Origin: Oscheius tipulae
Lineage: Eukaryota > Nematoda > Chromadorea > Rhabditida > Rhabditidae
NCBI GenBank assembly: GCA_037178975.1
Contig: JASJZH010000006.1
Span: 4,774,001 to 4,838,000 of the forward strand
Length of the DNA stretch: 64,000 nt
Direction of reading: 5' to 3'
The notes under the pieces were generated by a model. The model ran no database searches. It saw nothing but the letters and a program-made list of their open reading frames with translations, and had not been told where the DNA came from. Below, in pieces: positions 35,411 through 50,500 of the stretch (its first letter is position 1; each line of letters opens with the position of its first letter). The translations under genes were made by a program, and so were the position numbers.

Positions 35411-37336
35411 CTATAGTCCAAAGAGGCTGTTAGCGTAGCGCATTGCCGGAACAGCGGGATGAGGCACAGCCTCGAACGTGGTGAATTTTGGCTGTAAGAC
35501 ATTATTAACAATAAAATAATAATTATCACCTTGATGTTATTGGCGGAAATAGTTGCGTAAGCACCGAGATTTCCGACAGCGTCGCAGTAATTGGGAGCAG
35601 AAAACAGAGTATAGCAACGTCCACCACGCTGTTCTTCATACCCTTGCGGTTTCACTTCGTGACTTCTGAAATCACGTTAATAGGGATAGAAAAAGTTGAG
35701 AACCTGATGATATACGCGATACCATTGTCATCACACCACTTCTTGGTGACATCGGGACCGAACATGGATCCAACTCCGCGCTTGGAGGCAGTTCTTCCAG
35801 GAGTATCCATCGGATCCGACCTATTTTGGGTTTGTTTAAAACTAGATACAACACTAACCAGAGAAGGTCACACATAATTCCAGTGTCAGGAGGCTGTCGA
35901 ACACGGTCAACTTTTTGGATGTCGTCTAATTTGACGTCGTCTGTCGAGAAGAGTCCTCCGTGGCAAATCTAAAGAGATCTAAGTTTTGAACGTTTACAAA
36001 ACTTACAAAGGCTTTGTGATTAATCAGATGGCATAGGGGAAGATGACAGAATATTTCAGTGAAGAAGTCGCACATCAGGGTATTGTATTTGGCTCTGACC
36101 TCTCCTTCGAACCCATACATCTAAATAGGTGCACTTGTAACAAGAAGTGGGTTATGAAATACCTTGTTCATAGTGTCCGATTCATGATTTCCTCTGCTCA
36201 TAAAGAAGTGATTAGGGAGGAGCATCTTGAAACCGAACAAAACGAAGATTGTCTCAACACTGAACGATCCTCGATCCACGAAATCGCCGTTGAACAGCTG
36301 AAACCATGTTTCATATTGTAACTCCACTCTCACATAAGGATTCGTCTCGCTAGGCATTCCGTTAAGATAGAAAATGTTGGCTAGATCGTAGAACTGTCCG
36401 TGAACTAAAAAAGAAAGAGATTACTAAAAGGAAAGGCAACTTACCATCTCCGCAGATAGTGAACTTGTTGTCTCCTTCGATCTTAGATAATGCCGTAGTA
36501 AAAATATAATTATTACAAACCTCAATTTCAATCATGTTTGGCTGTTTTTGAAAGAACTGGTATATTTCGAGAAGAATTTTGAAGGCATACTTCATGTGAA
36601 GTCGTCCCTGACGCTTGAAATGGTCGATGAGAGCCGTCATGAATTGAATGGTGATAGGACCTTCAAGACGAGGACCATCATAACTGTCTTCGACTTCTGA
36701 AAACTAGATTAGGACAGCAGTTGAAACTAGCACCGATAGAATCAAGGTTGATCTGATCCGCCCAACTCTTTGCAAGAGAATGGTCTTGTGAAATGGCTTG
36801 TAAAAAGGCCAGACGCTTCACTTGCTTTGAGCACTCGTCCCTCTTTTTCTTAGCATCTGCGTCCTTTGGATGGGCTTTCGATACAGCTTCATAGTCGCGA
36901 AGGGCTTTCTTATACTTTCCAAGAGCCATATAAGCCGATGCACGCCTATAGTATGCCTAAAAAATACTTCCTGTCTTAGACAACACAGAACAAGCCTTGG
37001 TATAGTCGGGATCCTCCTTGATAGAATTAGCAGCATCGTCGAGAGCAGCTCCAAAAAGTTCCTTCTTGATGAACGCTTGACTTCTGTTAGCATACAAAAT
37101 AGCTGTTGGCTTTTGATCGATTGCTAGCGAGTAAAACTCTATGGCGCTATCGTACATCCCATCTGAATATTGGAATGAAACCAAAATCATTTCCTTTTAC
37201 CTTTAAAATATTTGTTGCCCTGATCCTTCAAACTATTAGACCTCTCCATGGGATCAGTGATTTTACTAGCGTCCAGCGCCTTCATCATTTCCAGTATTGC
37301 GTTTCCAGTATCCAGCAATGGCGGAGCGGCAGCCAT
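35411..37336 (-). CDS. pph-5: Serine/threonine protein phosphatase 5 (TPR-PP2A-like)
   Basis: About a dozen small minus-strand exons encode an N-terminal TPR array and a C-terminal metallophosphatase. The TPR part includes [27 protein letters not shown] and [14 protein letters not shown]. The catalytic part shows the expected metal-binding motifs: GDVHGQF, GDFVDRG, RGNHES and later INHKAF with ICHGGLF, then SAPNYCD. The C-terminus ends [12 protein letters not shown], the autoinhibitory helix of PP5. Exon joins include 37201-37336, 36996-37162, 36734-36956, 36521-36696, 36445-36481, 36334-36404, 36163-36297, 36007-36120, 35859-35968, 35704-35820, 35530-35665 and 35411-35491. Introns are 36-42 nt. 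The intron at 36957-36995 appears to start with GC. A CTGCAG acceptor touches the ATG. It follows ADH5 by 159 bp, suggesting an operon. PP5 works with Hsp90 clients. Confidence 0.94.
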
Positions 37337-37495
37337 CTGCAGACAGTGTAAAAGAACAAGCAAATTATTTAGGAATAGACCGACTGAGCGGATGAGTCAT
37401 ATGGATTTGAGTCAGAACTCGAAGATTTATTACACACGTAGGATTTATAACACAGGTTGGGCAAGTGCTACATAGCTATGGCGATATGTGTTCTT
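37337..37495 (-). promoter_or_regulatory. Operon-type intercistronic region between adh-5 and pph-5
   Basis: This 159-bp minus-strand gap holds an AATAAA (complement of 37426-37431) about 65 nt after the ADH5 stop. It ends with a TTTACACTGTCTGCAG acceptor that directly abuts the PP5 ATG. A polyadenylation signal followed by roughly 100 nt and a splice acceptor is the classic layout of a worm operon junction resolved by SL2-type trans-splicing. Confidence 0.65.
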
Positions 37496-39577
<2,082 letters not shown>

Positions 39578-42438
39578 ATGAAAAAGGGCATTGTCAACGT
39601 TCTCGTCGTCCTCTTCCTTCAAGCCACGTGTACGTTCAAGTGTAAGATCAAAAGTAGGTTGTTTAGGTTTTGAGGAAGAGGAGCCTTCGACTCTGGACAT
39701 AACAGATGTTCGAAACGATGCAATCACAATTCATTGGCAAATGTCGGAAGATAAGGAAAACAGGACTACCTGGCAGAGGGCCATGATTACTGTTATCAGA
39801 AGTGAGCTTGTTTTCCAACTTTTGGGGGGAAAAAAAGCTACTTATGAAAGAGATCTATAAAACAAGAACAACCCTTTTCTGTTTTTAGCATCTGTCCCGC
39901 TTTCACGAAACACGGTATCTGTCAATCTCAGCTCAGAAGCAAGGACATACGTGTTTAGTGGTTTGAGTGGAAATACTACTTATCGCGCTTCAATTGAAGC
40001 ATTCGACGTGGGTGGACCTTGGTTTCCGAGCATCTAGTAATTTAGGGGCATTTTAGTCTTTGGTACGGCAGCAACATGGCAACTACGAGTCTCGCCTGTA
40101 AGGATAGTGTTTATGGTTACTACAATTAATTGTAGCTTTAAACTGGCTTGGAGCACCAACAGACTTATCACTAATTGCTAAAACTGATTCTTCCCTGGAA
40201 ATTGTTTGGAGCATGCCAGAAACAACGGATGCTTCTACAAGTGCGGTAATTAGCCAGTTCTTGGTAGATTTGGTTGTTGTTCTGTTTGCAAGTTTACTTT
40301 TAAGTTAAACTTGTATGAGTTCAATCCACGCACCAGGCAATCTTCGAAGAAAACTTCGGTGAATGCTCCTGTTCCTAAATCATCCTACATTTTGGAGAGA
40401 TTGCTGCCCGGAACAGTCTACAATATTACAATACAAGTTTACTTGTTTCTTTACTTAAGTACCATAAGATTCTCCAGGCAGGAACGAGCTATGGGTATGG
40501 AAACATGGCATGGAGCGTGTTTTCAACACTGTCAACGCCCGAAGAAGAGTATGTTTTGCGGTACAGAACAAAGACTCCAAACAGTATAATGCTCACTTGG
40601 CCACCAAAATGGCTTCCAGCTCCTACAGCCAAATATCTGGTAATGACAGCTGTTTTGAAGGAGATATGTTCTCAGATTTGGGCGAAAACGTTGCACAGCA
40701 CGGATAATGTGGACAAGGAAATAACAATGAATGGGCAGGGAGAGCAGGGCAAGCCAGTCGAATTTCTGTTACGAAACCTCCAGCCTGGCAGCACATACAA
40801 CGTTTCCATCACAACAACCGTATCGGTGAGTGAAAGTCTATACTTATTATCACAGAATTGTAGACTGGAAAGAGTAGGACAAAGAGAGCGACATCAAAAT
40901 ACCTGCCAACATCGATTTCGAAAACAGCTTGGAGTGTCTTTTCCACTCTTACCCAAGGAGAATATGTTGTTGGGCAACCGAGGCTGGTAGTGGAAACGGA
41001 TACTGCAGCCTCTATTGTGTTTCAACCGTTGAAACAGTTGGGGGACGTGGCATACCAGGTAACAACCATACATGTTTTGAAGGAAATATGTTCTATGCTT
41101 CACTTTCAGTTCCGTTATATATCCAAAGATGGTACCAAACCGATTGAGACAGTCGCCTATACCGAAAACGAAATGAGGTAAGCATTTCAAGTATCATTCT
41201 TCACTTTCCAGATGTCCCCAATTCGGCTGTGACTGGCTTTGTGCCTTAGTATTCAACTTGGACCGCCGGCCACGTGACTATTCATTTGAGGTATTAGTGC
41301 CGGCTTAAAGTCGTCTAAATGAGAACGCTTTAGATCCGGGCTAAGGTTGATGATATTTGGAATAAATGGACTCCCGTTGCCAGAAGGTTAACTACCCTTT
41401 TGTCTATTTATGGAAAAAGTTTAAGACCTTGGAATTTATTGGAGAGAGTCTGCTCCATAAACCCACCAACGAGTTATGTGGAGAATGTTGGAAGTATTAC
41501 CCATCAACGGCTCATAGACATCCCTTTCAATCCAACACAATCACCAGTTGATAACGAGCCATGGTAGGATCCTACCCAGTAAGAAAATTTTGAATTTCAG
41601 GAGATACTTAATAGTGGTAGATAGTCGCCAATCCGACTACTCTGCAATTGACATCTCCAAGCTTACAGACAGAGCTACAGCTGACATTGACAGAATCCCC
41701 TACTATGTCACTGGATCAATCGAAGTAGAGGATTTGAAAAAACGAGTAGAGTTCAAGTATGTATGCTTCCAAAGATTAGCTACGCCTTGTTTCAGAATCG
41801 GAGATGGTTCAGTCCGAGGCGGCTACCTGAACTACCCTCTGAGAGATTCCAACTACGATCCACACTGGACCCTCGTGCCCATTTCTCAGTCTGAGAACGA
41901 GATTATGGATCCAAATCTTAAAACGTGTGGCTTTACACAAGACGGTACGATCTTTTCTCCCATACGGAATAGCCTCGTTATCGGAGCCATATAATAGCTT
42001 CAAGTCAATCATATGTAGCAAATGGAATGCACTTTGCCATAAATCACGGAACTAAAGTGACACAAAGGCGGAAATTTTATGTGTTTGTTGCAAAGGTGTT
42101 TTTCAGGATTCTTCGAATGTGACATGACCTTCTGGGAGTTGACGTCTCATGTACCTCTTTGGATAACCACCTCAGTTTTCATGCTTTCAATTCTTTGCCT
42201 TCTACTATGCTGTCTCTTGGGATTCTGTTGGCTACGAAGCCATTGTGGTATATCGTAAACAACGAAAAATCTGTAAACATATTCAGGAAAACTAGATGGA
42301 ACAAAAGAATCGAATATCATGTACTATCACAGCGATTCTCCCAACACTGTTTCCACGACCAGTGCATATCGAAGAGTCGAAAAAAGGGAGTTCCAACCGA
42401 GGGAAATGGAGGAACGGATGCATTTTTTATCAGAATGA
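39578..42438 (+). CDS. Single-pass membrane protein with fibronectin type III repeats
   Basis: The start encodes a signal peptide ([18 protein letters not shown]) that splices to the first FN3-like module (39667-39801, then 39889-40011). About four or five FN3-like modules follow; recognisable FN3 strands are [25 protein letters not shown] and the repeated AWSVFSTL. A membrane-proximal segment near 41600-41990 ([15 protein letters not shown]) resembles the region next to the membrane in receptor tyrosine phosphatases. A membrane helix ([20 protein letters not shown]) lies at about 42160-42225, followed by a short cytoplasmic tail ending HFLSE with stop at 42436-42438. No kinase or phosphatase domain follows. 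Several exon joins, for example near 40011-40140, are unresolved. It is probably an adhesion or guidance receptor, but no orthologue is recognised. The start is 680 bp from the divergent ADH5 gene. Confidence 0.72.
40500..41180 (+). repeat. Duplicated exon-intron units in the FN3 gene
   Basis: Two neighbouring FN3 modules share AWSVFSTL and a following EYV. Their downstream introns also share near-identical sequence, TTTTGAAGGAGATATGTTCT near 40655 against TTTTGAAGGAAATATGTTCT near 41073. Similarity inside introns indicates a recent tandem duplication of exon plus intron. Confidence 0.65.
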
Positions 42439-45400
42439 CTTCTTCTTTGTCTAATTTATATTTTTTGCCACTATATCGTTTGCTCAATGCTGGATGCCAT
42501 CCATTAAAAGTTGCTCCTTTGTTTTTGTGAATAGGGAACTTGACTCAACTTCCTACGCAGTGATGAGCAAAGCGACTGGGGAGTAGTACATCCGCTGCTG
42601 TGAAATGGAGATTCTCAACCCGAGATTGGACCCTCATCATTGTGGTAGAGACCCCTTGTTCGCCATCTGCTGTGGGTGGATTTTTCGTATGGACTAATGA
42701 CGAGGGGTCACTCTTAGAGGCGGAGCTGCTCTGATTCCTTCTCGCTCCTTGAAGAAGAACAACTGTCACTTCTTGTTTTCTCCCGACCGCCAACACTGAG
42801 CACATTTTATAGAGAGGCAATCAACAGCTGCTCCGACATGGTGAGTTACCAGCCCATCTTATTTATTGCGTTCTGATGGGGATGATAGCACTTAGGGAAC
42901 ACTTTAGATAATCTCGTCGGTAAACGAAAAATGATGGGCATGTCAAAGATACCAATGTTTACTGGCAGTCCGTTTGACATTCCACTCTTTCAACTAATCA
43001 CCCCTACCCGCGCTCTATTTCCAGCAACACATCCACCCTCATACGCTAAAAACACTTTTTGAAGTTGGCCATTATGATGGTTCAGTACTTTTGATACTAA
43101 GCCCCTTTTAATCTATGAGACTCTTTGGAGCTTCTTTTGACATGCCGTGACATTTCACGGACATTCCCGCCCTTTGCCCATCACCTTTACCCGACCCAGA
43201 AGTTTGTAGATATCCCTGGGGCAAACTTCAACAAATTTGGCACTCTTATTTCAGTTTTACAAAGATCTTTTTTCACAGACACGCGGGAGATTGTTCCCAG
43301 ACTTTCTGTGTTGTTTCTTAAATGGAAGATTGCTCTCCCTGAAGCTATATGAAATTCCCATTTTGATAAACGATGCATCTATGGGGCTAAAAGAAGCGAC
43401 AAGGGGACAATCGGTCCCCAGAGGAAACTTATGCGCCAATTCTCAGCCTGATATCGATGCGCGCCAACAACAGCCGACCACTCTTAATAGAGGACATCCC
43501 CAAGAAACATTTAACCCATTATCTCCTTGCAAAACCGAGTCAACTCTTACTCACACACGTTTCCTATAACGTTTTTCCGCGCGCGTTGACTCTTTTGTCG
43601 GGTCGGCGTCATTCCTCATTGAATGCTCATTGTAATCCTTGAGCGATGTCAGAGCAGTTGACTCGCAACTGACCTTGTTCGACGACTAGGCGATTGAAGA
43701 TCATGTCAAAGTTTCAGCCACCCTTTGTTGGCTGAGGCTCTATAACCTCTGAATAATTGCGGTCAAGAATCTTGAGAGCTCTGAGAGAATGTCGTTCGAA
43801 TGATAGGCAATAACTCCGATTCCTCAACCCCGATGTTTCTTCAGCTAAGAACCGCATTCCGTGCCGTGTGGTCATTTCCTTGAGAATTTGAATGGCAGCC
43901 GGTGGTTAGGATTGCGTCTAATTGTGTTAGTCACATTATTTCAAATCTTTTCTTCTCGCTAAATCGTTGTTCTTTTCTTATCGTGTCTGCCATCACCCAA
44001 CCTGCTTCCGTGGCTCATTTCGTTTAATTGAAAACTCGTACTCAAGTCGTTCGGAGCTACAGTAATAGAACAAAAAGTCAATTACCGGGAAACGAATATT
44101 TATTCCATTTGAGACAAGAAAATTGCTGGCTATTCCATAGCCGACAGTGTAATAGAACTCTTTCTTATTCTACTCTCAATGTCCCGGAACGACATTGCGC
44201 ATGCAGATTGCTCGTCGTGGAGGCACAGTCCTGGAGTGGGGAGAAACGGAACGCATGCCTGACCGTCCTCTTGCCGTTCGTACTCTGTCTCGACCAACTG
44301 GCAGCTGTTTCGATGAGCAACTGTCTGGGATTGATTGCACCCACATTTTCACCAAAACATTCCACTCAATTATAAACTTAATTGATAACCGTGACTCCTT
44401 TTCTGAAAACACCTCGACGGCAGATATCCAGCAATTTTGACTATACTGCTGAGCCTATAATAGGTCATCTAGTATTCATTGCTACCTGCAAACATAGACG
44501 GCAAAAAGACTAACAAGTACTACTTTTTTTATGTGTACCTATGGGTGGAAGGATGCCGCACCGAGCAAGTAATCTGTGCACATCTTAATAGATCTCCTCC
44601 AGACTCTCCCTGTCTCGCTGTCAATGGAAATTTGATTCTGGCGAGGAACACCAGGCGTCAAACACTTTCTTTGCGTCCATTACCAGTTGGGTAATTTTTG
44701 ACGAAAACATTTCATGTTCTCATAGCTTTCCTTGCTTTATTTTTACCGTTCTAGCATTTATACATAGCTCATGAAATTTTGTAACTAAACCTTTTTGCAT
44801 AGCTTAAAAATTTAAATACTAATACCCTTTTACCCTTTTATCTGCCGGAACAGTAGTCCATGCCCAAAGTAATGCCCCAAAAAAATAATCTGTTCTTGAT
44901 CGTTCATGGTTCTCATTTGAGCGAAGTGGGCGAATCAGTACCACTATTCTTCCGGTGTGGTAACAGGATCCGCTTGCGTCCCAGTTAGCGCGTGATTCTC
45001 CTAAATTAGTCCATGCAAATACCATCTCTCCAAATTACTCGAAAGTAAACACACGATATATTTATGTCGTTGATCTTGTGATATAATAGGGGGAATGGGA
45101 TCCTCTGCTGCGCAGTTTCTCCAAAGATTATGAGCAACCACGACAATAAATCACCCATAGGGATTACGAGGAGGGCCAGTATTCAATTCATTGTCCAGCA
45201 TTTTTCTCTTTTCTTAACAGGAAGAGAGGGGACTGATAGGAAAATGGACTCGACAAGACCACATAAACTTTTTGTGCTTTATACGTAGCCTTTTCTGCAA
45301 GATTCTACTCTCATTGACGCTTTGAGTGTCCCGAACCGAAGTGTGAAAACAAACAGAGCACCAGTGATCTTAGCTTAGCTCCATCACTCCATACTGTATA

Positions 45401-47532
45401 GCTATCAGTCCCCTCTCTTCCTCCCACAATGTGGTTTTGTTTTTTCAAAAACTTTATAATTGACGTCAAGAGGTCTATGGTAGACGGCGGAACCTTATTA
45501 TTCATGTAAATTGGGATCTAGGTGCCACTCCTGAACATTTGCCTACTCCCTATAGATAGAGACTGACAAGGATGTGTCACATAGAGAATTTGTCACACTT
45601 TCATCAATTAGGCAATAACCATTAGGCTTGGAGAAGTTGTCGAACGCAATTTCTCAAACTACCGTACATCTTGCGCAGTAATTTAGCGCCTAATGCAGGT
45701 GGAAGCAGTGACCATCAAGCAGCCGGCGACATCACCACCTTCATGAATTTCTATCTGTTTGCGGTTAGTTGAAAGCTTTGTTTTACTGAAACTTGTATCT
45801 ATCCGTAATCGTTTAGGCAAACATAGTAACTGTAGAAAACACAAATAGCATTTCACCGAACAAATTCAAGTTTTGGCCAATCGTGCCAGTGCTACATTTA
45901 AGTTTTAATGGTACTTTCATGTTTGAGCTACGGTTTTTGCTTTTGATACAGTTGGCAATACGCTCCTGTATTGAACTCTTTATAAGTCTTGTGAGAAAAC
46001 CTATTCGAAAACAAAAGGCAAAATGCAGTTTTTGGCCCACGAAAGTGGCTGTGAAGTGGTCGGTTTGGATGCGCTTCTGTTTGAGAGTTGACGGTACTCG
46101 CTCTCCTAGTTTGTTGTTCTTCCCGGAAAATGTTTGGTCTCTTCGCTTGCGTTGCTTGAATCGTTTTGTGGACTGACCGAAGAAGATCACTTACAGTTTT
46201 CACGCCCAAGCCTCGTCGCAGTTAACTGTTTGCCTTCATCTCGAGGATCATTTCAAGAAGAGCCGCAGATCTCTGGGCCTCCTTGATCCGCATGTTACCT
46301 CCACTGCCCCCTTGTGATCTGGCTCCTGATCATGAAACTAATCTTTATTTTAGCACACTTTTTGGTAACAGATTTTAATCCAAACCATGCAGTAAAATAG
46401 ACTAAAGTCTTCGTGACTGTCATTTTCTGAACTTGAAACAAAAAACAAGTTTTACGATATTTCGAGCGTCCGCCATTCAATTATTCGGGATTTAAAATTT
46501 TCTGAATAACACCTGGAGCCCTAAACAGAATGGACGGCTCCTGATTGGCTGCTCGAGCACCGCTCAGGCCCGCACTTCTTCCATTGTCCGCGATCCACTT
46601 CGTCGGTCTATACACGAAGCATCTCTCCTTCCAATTATTCGCATTTACATGGGCTGTTCGCTAAGTCAGCCAGTTCTGTTGGCGTTGTGCTCGCAGACGA
46701 CGTAAGCCTCCTGAGAACGACGACTACTCGTTTATCACTCCCAGGTCAAACCAGCCTCTCTAGACTCCACTACTGGAGTTGGAGCGTGTGTATCTATGGA
46801 TGCAAAGCTTATACGGTAATCATTCATTTTCGTAGCAACATTTGCCATCAGAGTGCGCAAAAACGCGTCTCTTGGGACAAATTTTTCGCGCTCTTTTCAG
46901 CACATCTGTGAGGGGCGCGAACGATTCATGAAGTATGCCTCTGTCGCCCCTGAGTTACAGCCGAAATAACGGGCACCCCAAGAGATATGTCTGTCTTTCT
47001 CTTCGAAAACGCTTTTCTCTTAGATAAATATCATAAATGGTCCCTGGAAGAAATAGTTTAACAGCTTTGCATAATATAAGCATTGAATTACCTGTTGACC
47101 TGACATCCACCCCCATTGTTTTCCGCGATATGACACACATCCTTTACGCTTTTGACACGTCAAAATAGTTTCGATGACAATTGTCGAAAGTTAAATCTTT
47201 TCGCTTCGCAGTTGGTCTAATGGCTATAGTATCCTCTGAATCTTACAATGTTGCAAAAAAGTCATGTCATTCTTATATCCTTAATTCCTATATGAAGTTC
47301 CATGACGGGCAATCTTTCCTTCTGGCTGGCTTTAATTCATTGTCTTTTCCGGCGTCCCCCTGCCGGAAAACGCTCTCTGCAGCAGCATTTTAATGCTTCC
47401 TGCCCAATTAAGTCTACAGTAACATTTCTAGTGTTCCGCGTCTTACCTATTTCATGCCACGGGTACATATTTTACCTTGGTAAAAAGGTCTCAGTTACTG
47501 AATTCTAATCTTCACCTTACAGGTTAAATCCG
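42439..47532. other. 5-kb region without recognisable gene upstream of gar-3
   Basis: Open frames on both strands are short and overlap each other (for example 44028-44440 and 45813-46209), with no family signature. The region probably carries the distal promoter or untranslated exons of gar-3. A tRNA-like A-box at about 47210-47235 lacks a matching B-box. A CACCTTACAG acceptor stands 10 nt before the gar-3 ATG. Confidence 0.55.
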
Positions 47533-50500
47533 ATGGGCGGCCCCTCTGAAGGGCAGGCCGTGTCGCTAGCCTTCAAGAATTCACAACTTTTCCAAATGGT
47601 TATGCAGGTAAGCAGGCGGTCTCCCACCTGGGGGTAGCAATGTTAATCGCTCCTCCTTCAGGCCACTTAACCTTCCTTTCTCCATGACAACTCCCTTTGA
47701 ATAGCTATCCATGTCTTATTTTTGGTTTTTTTCGAGTAATGTTTGCTTTGGCCAGCATCCATCTCTCTAGTTAACGGGAGGGTAAAACTTGGTGTGCCAA
47801 GTAATCGAGCCCATTGAGCTTGACGCACTTCAGTTTGCCATCGAACTGTGACCAGCTACCAATTGAGAGCCCGCAAAAAGGTTGCGAATAGGGTCGGAAG
47901 TTACGCAGCAATGCTCCGGCTCTCTTTGCTCTCTGCGCTCGCATGGCTATTATTCCATTGAACACGATTATCATTAATTTCATAATTCAAGCATGCACGA
48001 CACATTGTTCGAAAGACTTCGTAGCTACTTGAAGACTCCCATTGACGCTCTTCTTTTAGGCCCTGTCGTCAACAGAACCCAACTCATCCGTGGTTCCCGC
48101 GGAAACCACGGATTCCTCGGAATACTATTATTCCGAAGGACCAAGAGTCGCTGTCATTGTGGTCATCGGAGTTGTTTTTGCCTTTTTAACGACAATAGGA
48201 AACTTGATGGTAAACCAGAAACTGGAGATGTACATAATCTTTCATTTTAGGTGATGGTCAGTTTCAAGATCGACAAGCAGCTGCAGACCATTAGCAACTA
48301 TTTTCTGTTCTCATTGGCTGTTGCAGACATTGCCATAGGTAGACAAAGAAATAAGACCGAAGAATCAGTTTATTCAGGCATGATCTCAATCCCCCTAATG
48401 ACTTATTACATAGCCATGAGGTCCTGGGGCATTGGCTACACCATGTGCCAGTTCTGGTAAGAAGTTTGAAAAGTACGAAATACGTTAATGATTTAGGCTA
48501 TGTGTCGATTATTTGATGAGTAACGCGTCAGTACTCAATTTGTTGCTCATCTCCTTTGACAGATACTTCTCGGTCACACGCCCGTTGACCTACCGACCAA
48601 GGTATAACTGATAACTTCCAACTAACCAGCACAAATTTCAGGAGGACAACGAGAAAAGCACTGACTATGATTGCCTGTACCTACATCATTTCCATTATCC
48701 TGTGGCCACCGTGGATTATTAGCTGGCCTTACATTGAAGGTATCTATCATATAAAAATCAGCTAAAGAGATTTGTAGGGAAGTTCACAGTGGAGCCAGGA
48801 ACTTGTGTTGTACAGTTTCTCGAGACCAATCCCTATGTCACAGTAGGAACCGCGATAGCAGCATTCTATCTCCCAGTCACTATTATGATCATACTCTATG
48901 CACGGTAAGGCATTTGTTCAAGAATAACAAACCGAACCTTTTTTCAGAGTGTATGGTGAAACACAGAAGCGACAAAAAGCGTTTATGGGCTTTCAGGAAT
49001 CACAGGTTTGTTATCTTTTCTTCCAGAGTTAGTGAGCTAACTTCTTTAGCAGTATAGTCATCCAAAATTGAGCGCTAACCCAGCTCCGAGACGAACCCGT
49101 TCCGTCCCTCAAAAGGTACAAAAGAACCTCTAGATTTTTGATACGCACCCTTTTTGAAATGTTCCAAACGTTTTTCGTGCACGCTCTTCCCTGTTTACTG
49201 TTTCTATTTCCTCTGCTTTCAGTTCCCTCGTCGGTCCATTCGTCGTGATGTTTCGTCGAGCTCGATGTCAAAACCGGAACGCGGAGGGTCAGTGAAGCGA
49301 CAAGCTTGGCATGCGTTCAGCCAGGGTTTCGCCAACAGGAAAAGGTTAGTATTTTTGGGAACGGAAACCAAAGCGCTTAATTGCGACAATCTTACAAACA
49401 AGGGGGTATTGCGTGTTTAAACAGGGTATTTGCAGTTCTATACAGTCAAGAAAACGGTCTTCCTGGTTGAAGATGTGCACCGGAAGATCTCAAAGCTCGT
49501 CGGAGGACAGTTCAGAAGTAACCAGCAAAAAGGACATCAATGAACAATTTTTTAGGTAGCAGTAGTGAACGTAGATGAGAATTCCATGCCATCTTCGTTG
49601 CCCACATGCAAACGCAATAAGTCAAGTCCACCCTGCACTCCATGCAATAAACCTATTGACGAGGTGTGAACGCCCAAAAAATAGAAGTAATCTTTGAATT
49701 TTAGGACTCTGTCTCAGTGGATACTCAGGTGGAAACCACTAGCCCACGCAATGGATCCCAGCGGTTTCGTGGCAGAGAAAAGCCGGACAGGCCAGCGCTT
49801 GATACTTACACTGTGAGTACTTTACACCTCTTGATAGAAACTCGGAAATCTTAGGTGCTGATTGAGTTGAAGGATGAGGGTGGACGGCCGAGTGTTCGTC
49901 TCAGCTCCACGGAATCATCCTGTACAGAGTATGTTATTGTGCTTTCTGTGCCCAAACGAGCTTCCTACAGCAACCGCGAAACCGAGGGCCGTAATCGTTC
50001 CAAAAGTGATGCTAATCCGGAGCACATTGAGCAAGCACGGAGTCAAAACAGCCATAAAGGTAAGCATACATTATGAGGCAAAAAAAGCAAAGTTTTTCAG
50101 CATCCGCCGAACCGCAATCTCTTCAAAAGAACGGAAGAATACTAAAAGGTCTCTCAATAGCCAACGATCGAAAAAGTGAAAAGGAGAGAAGGAAAAATGA
50201 AAGAAAACAAGAGAGCAAGGCAGCCAAGACCTTGTCAGCCATTTTGTTCGCGTTTATCGTTACTTGGACTCCTTACAACTGTAAGTGCTGAACAAATCAT
50301 TTCAGTAAGAACTTTCAGTGATTGTCTGTTGGGAGGCATTCTTCCCGAAGACGATTCCCGACATTCTTTTCACCATCAGTTATTGTCTTTGCTACATCAA
50401 TTCGACAATCAACCCGTTGTGTTATGCTCTCTGTAACGCTAAGTTAGTATATAACACTTCCAATGAAAGATGTCAACAATTCAGGTTCCGACATACGTAC

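Noticed and set aside
45813-46209. Overlapping frames on both strands upstream of gar-3
   Set aside because: Both strands and several phases are open together, without conserved motifs or splice signals.
47205-47290. tRNA-like A-box (TGGTCTAATGGCTATAG)
   Set aside because: No matching B-box, T-arm or acceptor stem could be folded downstream.
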